A stretch of DNA of 64,000 bases from Anaeromonas frigoriresistens (GCF_016820655.1 NZ_WSFT01000053.1:310001-374000); one strand, 5' to 3'. Shown: positions 43,454 through 52,903, counted from the first letter of the stretch. The notes: generated by a model from the sequence alone, not told the origin. Program-made: numbers and translations.

Positions 43454-44408
43454 TATTAACCCTCCTTTTAATTAACTCTCTTATATCTATTTGAGTTTTA
43501 CATCCTTTAACAGATCCTTCATTTTCTAAATGAGCCGAGCATGCGCCACAAACACCTTCTCCACAACATATTTCACTATTATTAGTTGCTGAAATATTTA
43601 TACTTGGATCTATCTCATCAATAAGTTCGATAATCTTTTTGTGAAATATATCTGAACCTGCAGAAAATACAAAATCTATTTTTTTATCAATCATAATTTC
43701 TTTTATATATTCTTGTTCTTTATATTTCATAGTATCAATAAAAATAATTTCAATATTTTTGTGTGATAAATAATTTAATATAAAGTTATCTTCTAGCTTA
43801 CCTTTATCCAAAATAAGTGTTATATTATTATTTTTTACGATCTTATTAATCAATAACAAAGTAGGGGCTTGAGCTACACCTCGAGCTATCAATAAACAGT
43901 TGTTATTTTTTAAGGTCTTAATATTATTTAATCCGTATATTCCATTCCAATAAGGACCTCTTATTAAAATATTATCCGATTCATTAAGTCTTTTTGTTTT
44001 AGTACCTAATACTTTGTATACAATATATACATATCCTTCTTTTTCATTAGCCTGCATAATAGACATCGGAACATCAAAAAATTGAGGTAATCCTTCACCT
44101 CTAATAAAAATATAAGCTCCTGGTTGTTTTAATTGTCTCGCTAGAGTTTTAGTCGTTTCAATTTTAAGTAAATACACTTCATTCCCTAGTGACTCTTTCT
44201 TTAATATTTTGCTTGAATAAAATTTCCTACTATTTTTTTTAACGTAATCATTCCAAACAAATTCACTATAGATACAACTACCTCTCCAGTTACAATCACA
44301 AAAATCTTGACCTCTAAGAATAGAACAAGTTATACAATCCCCTGTTTCAGCCAAATAGCATGGACAATATTCACTACCTGCATCAATGCACAGTAATCTT
44401 TTATTCAA
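43446..44408 (-). CDS. PyrK-like FAD/[2Fe-2S] electron-transfer protein with Cys-rich N-terminus
   Basis: 320 residues. Residues 1-50 hold eight cysteines (7, 15, 17, 25, 28, 37, 39, 45), not part of normal PyrK. A ferredoxin-reductase-like FAD/NAD domain follows (about 60-270, with QPGAYIFIRG and RGVAQAPTLLL). The end has the PyrK-type [2Fe-2S] pattern C282-x4-C287-x2-C290-x12-C303. Starts with TTG after GGGGGAAGAT. No pyrD is adjacent; its partner is the FAD enzyme at 42173-43453. An NAD(P)H-linked electron bridge is inferred. Confidence 0.85.
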   Translation of the reverse strand: MNKRLLCIDAGSEYCPCYLAETGDCITCSILRGQDFCDCNWRGSCIYSEFVWNDYVKKNSRKFYSSKILKKESLGNEVYLLKIETTKTLARQLKQPGAYIFIRGEGLPQFFDVPMSIMQANEKEGYVYIVYKVLGTKTKRLNESDNILIRGPYWNGIYGLNNIKTLKNNNCLLIARGVAQAPTLLLINKIVKNNNITLILDKGKLEDNFILNYLSHKNIEIIFIDTMKYKEQEYIKEIMIDKKIDFVFSAGSDIFHKKIIELIDEIDPSINISATNNSEICCGEGVCGACSAHLENEGSVKGCKTQIDIRELIKRRVNID

Positions 44409-44449
44409 TATCTTCCCCCCCTTATTTTAGCTTTTTGCCTATATTATTA

Positions 44450-44472
44450 AGATATTATTTTTACTAATATCT
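44450..44472. promoter_or_regulatory. Dyad upstream of the redox pair (candidate operator)
   Basis: AGATATTA (44450-44457) and its inverted copy (44465-44472) with a 7-bp spacer, about 40 bp upstream of the TTG start, near a minus-strand TTGTAA (44479-44474). It may be a repressor or redox-sensor site. Confidence 0.35.
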
Positions 44473-44488
44473 GTTACAAAGAAAATAA

Positions 44489-44520
44489 AAAAAGACTTCT
44501 TATTTGATTAGAAGTCTTTT
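44489..44520 (-). terminator. Terminator after the first D,D-carboxypeptidase gene
   Basis: An 11-bp stem 44490-44500/44510-44520 with a 9-base loop; the outer A/T run continues as T on the minus strand. Overlaps the stop codon at 44519. Confidence 0.75.
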
Positions 44521-45640
44521 AGAATATACTATCTATAAAATTAACCATTTTATCTTTTAAAGTTTTTTCATTTATACTTTCTGATAACTTAATATCACCT
44601 TTATATATATTTTGGTCCTTTAAAGTAATATTAACTTCCCCTACTACAGTTCCTTTTTTTACCGGGGCTGTTAATGTTTTAGGAATTTTTACTGAAATCT
44701 TTATATCCTTTACTTCATCTTTTAATAAAGGATAATAGAAGTCTTTATTTATAACTATGGGTAACTTATCAATTTTTCCGTTATTAATTGATATATTTTT
44801 TATAAAATTACCCTTGCGCAATATGTGGGTGTTTTTATAATTATTAAAACCATAGTCAAATAAGTTATAGCAATCATTAAACCAATTATTATCATTTAAA
44901 ACTACAGCAATCAGTTGTATATCATCTCTAGTAGCACTAGAAACCAAACATCTTCCTGCTGCTTGGGTATAACCAATCTTAACTCCATCGCCTCCATCAT
45001 ACTGCCATAAAGTTTTATTTTTATTATAAAAATGAGAATTCAAATCTCTATCTGAAACATAATCAACTGTTTTAGATATTTTTCTAAAGGTTTCATTTTT
45101 TAAAGCTACTTGTGAAATTAATGCTAAGTCATATGCAGTAGTATAATGATTTTCAGAGTGTAATCCATGAGGATTAGTAAAATTAGTATTAATTGCACCA
45201 ATCTCTTTAGCTCTTTCATTCATTAAAACAGAAAAATTATCAATGCTCCCTGCTATATGACATGCTATAGCTGTTGCAGCATCATTTCCTGATCTAAGTA
45301 TCAATCCATATACTAAATCTTTTAATTTTACCTTTTCATTTGGTTTAAGATAAATACTAGATCCTTCAACATTTGTCCATTCTTCTTTTACTATAACTGT
45401 TTCATCTAAATCACCTTTTTCAATAGCTATTAATGCTGTCATTATTTTTGTAGTACTAGCCATAGGTAGCTTTTGATTAATATTTTTAGAATACAATATC
45501 CTACCGCTATCTCGTTCTATAAGAATAGCACCTCTTGCACTTTCATTAGGCGCCATTGCTATTGAAAATGAATGGGTAACCGGAAGTACAGCTATAAAAA
45601 AGAGAGTAATTATAGATATTATGATATTTTTCTTAAACAA
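44519..45640 (-). CDS. D-alanyl-D-alanine carboxypeptidase family protein with altered KTG box
   Basis: 373 residues. Signal peptide (about 1-28), then a penicillin-binding fold: S62-T-T-K65, S117-G-N119 and K221-I-G223. The third motif is normally K-T/S-G; here Thr is Ile (codon ATT), which removes the hydroxyl that helps hold the substrate or penicillin carboxylate. A C-terminal beta domain (about 270-345) and an amphipathic anchor helix end the protein. It may trim peptidoglycan weakly or have lost activity. A second paralogue with intact KTG is at 48977. Confidence 0.88.
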   Translation of the reverse strand: MFKKNIIISIITLFFIAVLPVTHSFSIAMAPNESARGAILIERDSGRILYSKNINQKLPMASTTKIMTALIAIEKGDLDETVIVKEEWTNVEGSSIYLKPNEKVKLKDLVYGLILRSGNDAATAIACHIAGSIDNFSVLMNERAKEIGAINTNFTNPHGLHSENHYTTAYDLALISQVALKNETFRKISKTVDYVSDRDLNSHFYNKNKTLWQYDGGDGVKIGYTQAAGRCLVSSATRDDIQLIAVVLNDNNWFNDCYNLFDYGFNNYKNTHILRKGNFIKNISINNGKIDKLPIVINKDFYYPLLKDEVKDIKISVKIPKTLTAPVKKGTVVGEVNITLKDQNIYKGDIKLSESINEKTLKDKMVNFIDSIF

Positions 45641-45742
45641 AAAATCACCTCAAAATTATTATTTGTATATTTAATTTAAAAATTCAATATTGAGATGCTA
45701 AGTTTTACTTTAAAATCTATATATTGTTTACAATAGTAAAAT

Positions 45743-45768
45743 AAAAAGTCTTCTATAGAAGACTTTTT
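45743..45768 (-). terminator. Terminator after ytfJ
   Basis: A perfect palindrome (AAAAAGTCTTC stem, 45743-45753/45758-45768) immediately after the ytfJ stop codon on the minus strand. Confidence 0.8.
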
Positions 45769-45775
45769 ATAATAA

Positions 45776-46213
45776 TTAACAATTACCATTATCTTTTTCT
45801 ACATCTACCTTTATATCTTTATTATTTTTAAATTTATGTTGTAAATTTTGACTTACTTTAGGTATAAAATCTAATATATTATTTAATATGTTAGATCCTT
45901 GGTCTACAGGTAATAGTTTCATCTGACCATTGCCTACTACTATAAAAGCTACTGGTTGAACCGAAATACCTGCTCCTGATCCTCCCCCAAAAGGTAGTTT
46001 GGAAGAGTTTTCTTCATTATTCTCTTTAGATTTCTCTTTACCATTAAATTCTGTACCTCCAGATGCAAATCCAAGTGATACTTTAGATATAGGTATTATA
46101 ACTAATCCATCAGGTGTTTCCACAGGGTCCCCTACTATAGTATTAACATCTACCATTTCTTTTAAAGACTCCATTGTAGTATTCATTAAACCCTCTATAG
46201 GATGATTAGGCAT
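45776..46213 (-). CDS. ytfJ: GerW family sporulation protein YtfJ
   Basis: 145 residues. The family core is clear: HPIEGLMNTTMESLKEMVDVNTIVGDPV, TPDGLVIIPISKVSLGFASGG and GGGSGAGISVQPVAFIVV. In B. subtilis YtfJ is a forespore (sigma-F) protein; in related species GerW affects spore germination. It overlaps ytfI by 8 bp, and the ytfI-ytfJ order near scpAB matches Bacillus. Confidence 0.95.
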   Translation of the reverse strand: MPNHPIEGLMNTTMESLKEMVDVNTIVGDPVETPDGLVIIPISKVSLGFASGGTEFNGKEKSKENNEENSSKLPFGGGSGAGISVQPVAFIVVGNGQMKLLPVDQGSNILNNILDFIPKVSQNLQHKFKNNKDIKVDVEKDNGNC

Positions 46214-46841
46214 CTAATTCACCCCCCTTCACTATTGATAATATAGAAAATAAAATAGCTTTAATTATATAGATAATTTTAATCTGAATTATACAATTAA
46301 AGTCAATTTCAAAAACATTTTCATTATAAATAGTGTTTACGTCATACTTGAATTTTATTAATTTATATTTTGAATAAACATAAGAAAATATCATAGATTT
46401 AATAGACCATAAAATTCCTGATGAAATAGCACATACTGCTGCATCATTATATCCTATCTTAGTCTCCCAATATAACTCTTGTATTTTTATCTTTTTTAAC
46501 AAATAATTTTTAAAACTTTTCATACTATTAAAAATTATTTGATGATGATATAATTTTTTAAATAAATCTATAATCTTCCTTAATGATATTTTTTTTCGTT
46601 TTTTATTTAATGATCTCTTCTTAGTTTCTATATCTCTTGTAATATTAAAATTAATATCTTCATTAGATATTAACATATCTATATAAGGTATTTCTAATTG
46701 TATTATTTTTATTCTTTCAGTTAATTTTACATATATATGTAAATTATCATCATCATGTTTTCTAGACATTTTAAATTGTATAAAGAAAGGTATATTTATA
46801 AAAATCATTATTGCTATTAAAAATACTATCAGAATATACAA
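46206..46841 (-). CDS. ytfI: DUF2953 protein YtfI
   Basis: 211 residues. One N-terminal membrane segment (about 1-18), a basic middle (KKRSLNKKRKKISLRK), then helices and a probable second hydrophobic end (about 185-203, IKIIYIIKAILFSILSIV). The start is a TTG at 46841 after GGAGTG. The pairing with ytfJ supports a sporulation role; biochemical function is unknown. Identification is mainly by position and general look. Confidence 0.72.
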   Translation of the reverse strand: MYILIVFLIAIMIFINIPFFIQFKMSRKHDDDNLHIYVKLTERIKIIQLEIPYIDMLISNEDINFNITRDIETKKRSLNKKRKKISLRKIIDLFKKLYHHQIIFNSMKSFKNYLLKKIKIQELYWETKIGYNDAAVCAISSGILWSIKSMIFSYVYSKYKLIKFKYDVNTIYNENVFEIDFNCIIQIKIIYIIKAILFSILSIVKGGELDA

Positions 46842-46925
46842 TTAATTCACTCCATTTTTATTGTCTAGGTAAGTTTATGTAAATATCACAAATACTATAT
46901 TTTCTTTATTATCTCCATAATAAAA

Positions 46926-46953
46926 AAAATAACACATCAATCTGTGTTATTTT
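46926..46953 (-). terminator. Terminator after scpB
   Basis: An 11-bp stem (46926-46936/46943-46953) with a 6-base loop. T run on the minus strand; overlaps the last codons of scpB. Confidence 0.8.
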
Positions 46954-47482
46954 CATCTAAATCAATATCTTTTAATTCTTTAAGTTTAGGAAGCTCACTA
47001 ATATCTTTTAATCCAAAATGTTTTAAAAAATTATCAGTAGTTCCATAGATAATAGGTTTACCTGTTCTATCTAATCTTCCTTTTTCTTCGACCAAGCCTT
47101 TTTCTATCAATGTATTGATAGACTTATCACATTTAACGCCTCTAATACTTTCAATTTCTACTCTTGTGATTGGTTGTTTATAAGAAATTATAGATAAAGT
47201 TTCCAATGCAGCATTAGATAATCCTTTACTGTTTTTTTGTACTACTAACTTTTTAATATACTCATAATGCTCTGATCGGGTGCATAATTGATAGCTGTCT
47301 TTTATTTGAATGATTTGAAGACCTCTTCTATTATAATTAAACTCATTGATCATCTCTTCCATTATCTCAATAATAGTATCTTTGTCTATTTCTAATACTT
47401 CTGATAAAGACCCTATTGATAAAGGTTCACCCCATATGTATAAAACTCCTTCAATAATTGACTTTAATTCTCTTGTGTCCAT
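46937..47482 (-). CDS. scpB: Segregation and condensation protein B
   Basis: 181 residues with two winged helices: LKSIIEGVLYIWGEPLSI..., then ALETLSIISYKQPITRVEIESIRGVKCDKSI and the DRTGKPIIYGTTDNFLKHFG signature. It binds ScpA in the SMC condensin complex that organises and segregates chromosomes. It starts 4 bp after scpA, inferred co-translation. Confidence 0.97.
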   Translation of the reverse strand: MDTRELKSIIEGVLYIWGEPLSIGSLSEVLEIDKDTIIEIMEEMINEFNYNRRGLQIIQIKDSYQLCTRSEHYEYIKKLVVQKNSKGLSNAALETLSIISYKQPITRVEIESIRGVKCDKSINTLIEKGLVEEKGRLDRTGKPIIYGTTDNFLKHFGLKDISELPKLKELKDIDLDENNTD

Positions 47483-47486
47483 ATTA

Positions 47487-48224
47487 TCACCTATGCTTTT
47501 TACTTAGTTTAATATTTGAGAAATTATTATCTTGATAGATATTAACTTCTTTCATTTTTATTAATTCTAAAATTCCAATAAATATAGTTACTATACTTGA
47601 CCTTGTTAGCCTATTCTCAAATAGTTCTTCAAAACCAACTTCTTTATTAGAAATCAATTTATTTCGTATTAGATTCATTGCTTCATCAATTGAAATTTCT
47701 TCTCTTTTTATTTCATGAAATTTTTTATTATTTTTTTCTTTAAACTTTTTATGAATTAAGTTATCAAAAGCTTTTATTAAGTGAGATAGTTCTAACCCAT
47801 CTAAATTAGTACTATCATCTTCATCATTAATATTGATTTCTTCTTTAGGTTTGTAGAATACTTTACCATGAATATCTTGCCTACTTTTTAGATCTTCAGC
47901 TGCATTCTTGTACCTTTTATACTCAATTAACCTTCTTATAAGTTCCTCCCTAGGATCAGCCTCTTCCATTTCAATCTGTTCCCCTTCTACCTCAGTATTG
48001 GGAAGAAGCATTCTAGACTTTATTTCTAATAATGTGGCAGCCATTATTAAAAACTCACTGGTAATTTCTAAATCTAATTCTTCCATATGGGACAAATATT
48101 CAATATATTGTTCTGCAATCCTAGCTATTGGTATATCATATATATCTACTTCCGCTTTTTCTATTAAGTGATACAAGAGGTCGAAGGGACCTTCAAAACT
48201 TTCTAAACTAATCGTATACTTCAT
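47487..48224 (-). CDS. scpA: Segregation and condensation protein A (kleisin)
   Basis: 245 residues. The N-terminal SMC-binding part carries LESFEGPFDLLYHLIEKAEVDIYDIPI and the C-terminal winged helix ends in FIGILELIKMKEV, both typical of bacterial kleisin ScpA. It bridges the SMC heads with ScpB dimers. Placed upstream of scpB as in other Firmicutes. Ribosome site AGGAGTAG precedes the ATG. Confidence 0.97.
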   Translation of the reverse strand: MKYTISLESFEGPFDLLYHLIEKAEVDIYDIPIARIAEQYIEYLSHMEELDLEITSEFLIMAATLLEIKSRMLLPNTEVEGEQIEMEEADPREELIRRLIEYKRYKNAAEDLKSRQDIHGKVFYKPKEEININDEDDSTNLDGLELSHLIKAFDNLIHKKFKEKNNKKFHEIKREEISIDEAMNLIRNKLISNKEVGFEELFENRLTRSSIVTIFIGILELIKMKEVNIYQDNNFSNIKLSKKHR

Positions 48225-48249
48225 GTCTACTACTCCTAATATTTTTTAA

Positions 48250-48855
48250 TTAAACAGTTAAAACTATTATATTTACAACTCTATATATAATCGGCGTTAA
48301 TACTCCGTCAACACCATTGATTAAAATAAATATAATTAGTAATCCATATAATTTTCGCTCATGTTTATAAAACTTATATTCTAATTTTTGAGGTAACAAG
48401 CTAGCCAAGACCTTAGACCCATCTAATGGGGGTAATGGTAGTAGATTAAATAATGCTAACACCACATTATACCATATAGAAGAGACCAATATTGAATAAA
48501 TAATATTATTTGTTACTTGAACATTTGTTAATACGATAGCGGATATAATTGCAAGTAGTATATTAGTAGCTGGTCCTGCTATTGAAACTAATATAGTTCC
48601 TAATCTTCTATTCTTAAATTTAAATGGATTAATAGGTACTGGTTTAGCCCATCCAAAACCTACAATTAATAACATTAGAAATCCAGCTATATCAATATGT
48701 GCTATAGGATTTAATGTTAGTCTCCCACTATCTTTGGCAGTATCATCTCCCATAATATAAGCGGCTAGACCATGAGCTAACTCATGAAATGTAATAGCGA
48801 AAAATAATGCTGGTAAAATTATTGCTTTAGATAAAAAGTAGTTAGTAATATTCAA
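48250..48855 (-). CDS. Site-2 protease family (M50) membrane protein
   Basis: 201 residues, with four to five membrane segments. The zinc motif HELAHG (about residue 25) lies in the first, and the second metal-ligand segment NLLPLPPLDGSKVL (about residue 137) in the third or fourth. This short, PDZ-less type (B. subtilis YwhC-like) is common near scpAB. Substrates are unknown. It is separated from scpA by 25 bp, in the same direction. Confidence 0.92.
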   Translation of the reverse strand: MNITNYFLSKAIILPALFFAITFHELAHGLAAYIMGDDTAKDSGRLTLNPIAHIDIAGFLMLLIVGFGWAKPVPINPFKFKNRRLGTILVSIAGPATNILLAIISAIVLTNVQVTNNIIYSILVSSIWYNVVLALFNLLPLPPLDGSKVLASLLPQKLEYKFYKHERKLYGLLIIFILINGVDGVLTPIIYRVVNIIVLTV

Positions 48856-48895
48856 TATATACCCCCTATACTATAGAAAAGAAATCTATAAAAAA

Positions 48896-48956
48896 TAAAA
48901 TGCTAAATATATTTTATAATTTTTATATAAAAATTACAAATACATTTAGCATTTTA
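48896..48956 (-). terminator. Terminator of the dacF-like gene
   Basis: A 13-bp outer stem (48896-48908/48944-48956) with an A/T-rich inner hairpin, followed on the minus strand by a T-rich run. Confidence 0.65.
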
Positions 48957-48976
48957 ATAGTCATTTAGTCATTTAA

Positions 48977-50134
48977 TTATTTAGATACCAAATTATTTAG
49001 TAGCTTGTTAAACATGTTTATAACATTAGCCTTTTTGATATTCTCATCAATAATCAATTTCTCATTTATTAATGTTTCATTTTTCATCTTAACTACTACT
49101 TCTCCAACTTTTTGTCCTTTGGAAATAGGAGCTTTTATAGAATCGTCTATTTTTATTTCTTTTGTTATTTCCTTACTCTGACCTTTTTTTATTAAAACAC
49201 TAATATCTTTTTCCACTTTAACTTGAACTTCTTGTTTCTTACCTTTTTCAACTATTGTTTTGCCAACTATATCGCCTTTATTATATACTTTTACTGATTC
49301 ATAGTTTGCAAATCCATAATCTAATAATTTTTTTGAATCTTCATTTCTTATACCAGATGATTTTGACCCTAAAATAACACTAATAAATGTAGTATTATTT
49401 CGAGTAGCAGATGCTGCAAGACAGTATCCTGCATTTTGTGTAAAACCTGTTTTTATTCCGTTTGCTCCTTCATAAAACCTGATTAACTTATTAGTATTTA
49501 CTAATTCTTGCTCTACATCTTTATCTTTCCCTACCAGTATTGTAGTCATCCACATTGAAAGCCACTTATTTATTGATTTATGAGTTAATAATTCTCTCCC
49601 CATAAGTGCAATATCATAAGCCGTAGTATAATGTTTCTCATCAGGTAATCCTGTCAAGTTTTTAAAATTTGTATTTTTCATATTAAGCTCTTTAGCTTTG
49701 GAATTCATCATCTCTAAAAATAATTCTTCACTACCTGCTATATGTTCTCCTATAGCTACAGAAGCATCATTAGCAGATCTTAAGCATATAGCTTTAAGTA
49801 ATTCTTCTACAGTGTTTGTTCCGCCAGGCTCGAGATAAACTTGACTTCCACCCATACTAGCAGCATTTTTACTTATGGAAACATTATCATTAAGATCAAT
49901 TCTTCCTTCTTCTAAAGCTTCCATCATTAATATTAACACCATAATTTTTGTTATACTTGCTGGTTCTAATTTTTCATTTATGTTTTTATCATATAGAACT
50001 CTTCCCGAATCAAAATCCATCAACAAAGCTGCTTTACCTTCTACTTCAAAAGGTTGATCAGCATATATACTTTTCGGTACTATAGATAGTGATATCAGTA
50101 CTATCAATATAATTGTAGTGATTTTCTTAAACAT
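48977..50134 (-). CDS. dacF: D-alanyl-D-alanine carboxypeptidase, DacF-like
   Basis: 385 residues. Signal peptide (about 1-25), active-site S60-I-T-K63, S120-A-N122 (Ala in the SxN middle), K228-T-G230, a C-terminal beta domain and an amphipathic helix for membrane association. DacF removes terminal D-Ala from peptidoglycan and, in Bacillus, tunes spore cortex cross-linking; the gene follows nucleoside phosphorylase genes there too. A sigma-F-like -10 (GGAAAATATA) lies upstream of the ribosome site with a GTATA at 14 bp, shorter than usual spacing. Confidence 0.9.
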   Translation of the reverse strand: MFKKITTIILIVLISLSIVPKSIYADQPFEVEGKAALLMDFDSGRVLYDKNINEKLEPASITKIMVLILMMEALEEGRIDLNDNVSISKNAASMGGSQVYLEPGGTNTVEELLKAICLRSANDASVAIGEHIAGSEELFLEMMNSKAKELNMKNTNFKNLTGLPDEKHYTTAYDIALMGRELLTHKSINKWLSMWMTTILVGKDKDVEQELVNTNKLIRFYEGANGIKTGFTQNAGYCLAASATRNNTTFISVILGSKSSGIRNEDSKKLLDYGFANYESVKVYNKGDIVGKTIVEKGKKQEVQVKVEKDISVLIKKGQSKEITKEIKIDDSIKAPISKGQKVGEVVVKMKNETLINEKLIIDENIKKANVINMFNKLLNNLVSK

Positions 50135-50198
50135 ACCAGACCTCCTTTCTTATATAATTATATTTTCCATAGTTTATATAATTATACGAGTCTAGCAT

Positions 50199-50244
50199 AA
50201 CATGAAAAAACTGCTAAAAATATTTTTAGCAGTTTTTTCATGTT
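50199..50244 (-). terminator. Terminator after the nucleoside phosphorylase gene
   Basis: A 22-bp near-perfect dyad (50199-50220/50223-50244) including a TTTTTT run within its arm. It overlaps the stop codon at 50243. Confidence 0.8.
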
Positions 50245-51568
50245 ATATTCTCTTGATACCATCTTTATCGACTATTCCATAAATAAGTTGTTTATTATCA
50301 TTACTTTTTTCAGATATTTTCACTATATTTTTCATTCTTTTTGCTGCTTCCTTTAACTTTTTATCACTATTTCCGTGTAAGAAAGCTATTGTTTCACCCG
50401 TGGATACTTTATCATATTTCTTCTTGTTTAATATAATACCTGCAGACATATCTATTTGACTTTCTTTTGTTTCTCTTCCTGCACCTAAAATCAATGCACA
50501 TCTACCTATTTCTTCTGCATTCATTTCACTTATATAGCCTGCCTCATCAGCTTTTAATTCTAAAATTTGTTCAGCTTTTGGCAATAAATTAGGGTTATCT
50601 ACCTGATGTGAATTTCCACCTTGAGCAGTTATAAATTCTTTAAACTTATCAAATGCACTTCCATCGTCAATTACTTTATTTAATAATTGATATCCTTCTT
50701 CTATAGATTCAACCCTTTTGCCTAATAATAACAATCTTGATCCTAAGGCAAGAGTTAATTCTAATAAATCTTTAGGTCCGCGACCTTTTAAGGTATTAAT
50801 CGCTTCTTTTACTTCTAGTGAATTACCTATAGCATATCCAAGTGGTTCATCCATATCTGAAATAATTGCTATTGTATCTCTATCCATACCAATACCTATA
50901 TCAACCATTTCCTTTGCTAATTCAAATGCACTATCTAAATCTTTCATAAAAGCTCCGCTTCCAACTTTTACATCTAAAACAATAGCATCGGACCCTGAAG
51001 CTAATTTTTTACTCATTATACTACTAGCAATAAGAGATGTATTATCTACTGTAGCAGTTACATCTCTTAAAGAATATAATTTCTTATCAGCTGGTGCTAT
51101 ATTAGCTGTTTGTCCTGCAACAGCTAATTTAATTCTATTTACATTAGATATGAATTTTTCCTTAGAAAGACTAATATCTAATCCTTCAATAGATTCTAAT
51201 TTGTCTAATGTTCCTCCTGTATGACCTAAACCTCTACCAGACATTTTTGCAACAGGTAAGCCACAGGCTGCTACCATTGGTCCTAATACTAAAGTAGTTT
51301 TGTCACCCACACCACCTGTACTGTGCTTATCTACTTTTATACCTTCAATAGAAGTTAAATCAATCTCTTCTCCAGAACGCAACATTGCTTCTGTTAAATT
51401 AACAGTCTCTTCTTTAGACATCTTTTTAAAGAATATTGCCATTAATAAAGCTGATGCTTGATAATCAGGAATACTTCCATTTGTGTAGTTTTCTATAAAG
51501 AAATTTATTTCTTCCTTACTTAATTCATTTCCTTCTCTTTTTTTCTTGATTATTTCATACATATTCAT
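50243..51568 (-). CDS. pdp: Pyrimidine-nucleoside phosphorylase
   Basis: 441 residues. The phosphorylase signature KMSGRGLGHTGGTLDKLESI (about 110-129), the phosphate-binding KHSTGGVGDKTTLVL and SIMSKKLASGSDAIVLDVKVGSGAF are all present. It splits uridine and thymidine to free base and (deoxy)ribose-1-phosphate, which DeoB next to it converts to the 5-phosphate. It follows deoB by 24 bp. Confidence 0.95.
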   Translation of the reverse strand: MNMYEIIKKKREGNELSKEEINFFIENYTNGSIPDYQASALLMAIFFKKMSKEETVNLTEAMLRSGEEIDLTSIEGIKVDKHSTGGVGDKTTLVLGPMVAACGLPVAKMSGRGLGHTGGTLDKLESIEGLDISLSKEKFISNVNRIKLAVAGQTANIAPADKKLYSLRDVTATVDNTSLIASSIMSKKLASGSDAIVLDVKVGSGAFMKDLDSAFELAKEMVDIGIGMDRDTIAIISDMDEPLGYAIGNSLEVKEAINTLKGRGPKDLLELTLALGSRLLLLGKRVESIEEGYQLLNKVIDDGSAFDKFKEFITAQGGNSHQVDNPNLLPKAEQILELKADEAGYISEMNAEEIGRCALILGAGRETKESQIDMSAGIILNKKKYDKVSTGETIAFLHGNSDKKLKEAAKRMKNIVKISEKSNDNKQLIYGIVDKDGIKRI

Positions 51569-51592
51569 TTATATTGATACCTCCTATACCGC

Positions 51593-52774
51593 CTATTTTG
51601 TTCTAATAATATCATAGAAACTATTGCCATTTCTCATGCTTTTTAAGTTAAGCAGCTCTAATACAGTAGCTCCAATATCAGAAAAGCTATCTCTTACACC
51701 TATATTAGTAGGTTTGATATTTTCTCCATATACTAAAATAGGTATATATTCTCTTGAATGATCAGTACTATCTGTAGTTGGATCACATCCATGATCAGCA
51801 GTGATTATTAAAACTTCCTTATCACTCATATTGTCAAAAATTTCAGGTAGTCTTTTGTCAAATTCTTCCAATGCATTAGCGTACCCAGCAACATTATTTC
51901 TATGTCCGTATTTCATATCAAAATCAACAAGATTAGTGAAAATTAGCCCTCTAAAGTCTTCTTGCATATACTCAAGTGTTTTATTGACTCCATCCATATT
52001 ACTTTCTGTATGTACACTTTCAGTTATACCTGCACCACTATATATATCAACAATTTTACCTACAGCCTTTACTTCCATACCTGATTCTTTTATAATATCA
52101 AGGAAAGTTTCATGAATAGGTTTTAATGAGTAATCATGTCTATGAGATGTTCTGACATATTCTCCACCTTTGCCTACAAATGGTCTAGCTATTACCCTAC
52201 CAACACCATTTTCACCTTGTAAAAAACCTCTCGCTTTCTCACACATACCATATAACTCACTTAATGGTATTATATCTTCATGGGCTGCAATTTGAAACAC
52301 ACTATCCGCAGAAGTATATACTATAGGATATCCAGTTCTTACATGTTCATTACCTAATTCTTTTATAATTTCAGTACCAGAGGCAGGTTTATTACCTATA
52401 GTCTTTCGCCCTATCATTTCTTCAAATTTATCCATAATACTCTTTGGAAAACCATTTGGATAAGTAGGAAAAGGTTCTTCTAAGATTATACCCCCAATCT
52501 CCCAGTGTCCAGTGGTTGTATCTTTACCTTTAGATTTTTCGAGACTTTTCCCAAAAGCACCTATGGGATCACTGGCACTCTCTAAATAATCAACTCCATT
52601 AATATTACCTATCCCCAACTTTCTCAAATTAGGTATATTTAAACTTCCTATCTTCTTTATTATATTACCCAATGTATTACTATTTACATCTCCGTATTCA
52701 TCGGCATCAGGTAAAGCTCCTATACCTACGCTATCTAATACTATTAATGTTACTCTATTTATCATTTTTTTCAC
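51593..52774 (-). CDS. deoB: Phosphopentomutase
   Basis: 393 residues of the alkaline phosphatase-like superfamily. Metal-binding pieces: VTLIVLDSVGIGALPDA at the N-terminus, SKGKDTTTGHWEIGG with the phosphorylated Thr (about residue 90), YGHRNNVAGYA and ITADHGCDPTTDSTDHSRE. It interconverts ribose-1- and ribose-5-phosphate. Order xerD-deoB-phosphorylase-dacF agrees with Bacillus. Confidence 0.97.
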   Translation of the reverse strand: MKKMINRVTLIVLDSVGIGALPDADEYGDVNSNTLGNIIKKIGSLNIPNLRKLGIGNINGVDYLESASDPIGAFGKSLEKSKGKDTTTGHWEIGGIILEEPFPTYPNGFPKSIMDKFEEMIGRKTIGNKPASGTEIIKELGNEHVRTGYPIVYTSADSVFQIAAHEDIIPLSELYGMCEKARGFLQGENGVGRVIARPFVGKGGEYVRTSHRHDYSLKPIHETFLDIIKESGMEVKAVGKIVDIYSGAGITESVHTESNMDGVNKTLEYMQEDFRGLIFTNLVDFDMKYGHRNNVAGYANALEEFDKRLPEIFDNMSDKEVLIITADHGCDPTTDSTDHSREYIPILVYGENIKPTNIGVRDSFSDIGATVLELLNLKSMRNGNSFYDIIRTK

Positions 52775-52873
52775 CTTCCTTTAATTTGTACCCATTTAAT
52801 TAGTTTATATAAAAATATTATTAATTATTAGAGTATAGCTTATGTAAGTTCTTATATTATAATACAATGTAAA

Positions 52874-52903
52874 AATCCATTATATCATATAATATAATGG
52901 ATT
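52874..52903 (-). terminator. Terminator after xerD
   Basis: A 12-bp stem (52874-52885/52892-52903) with a 6-base loop and T5 on the minus strand, overlapping the xerD stop codon. Confidence 0.8.

Noticed and set aside
50718-51224. 168-codon open frame antisense to the nucleoside phosphorylase gene
   Set aside because: Low-complexity Ser/Ile/Leu product, no ribosome site, fully inside a strongly conserved gene on the other strand.
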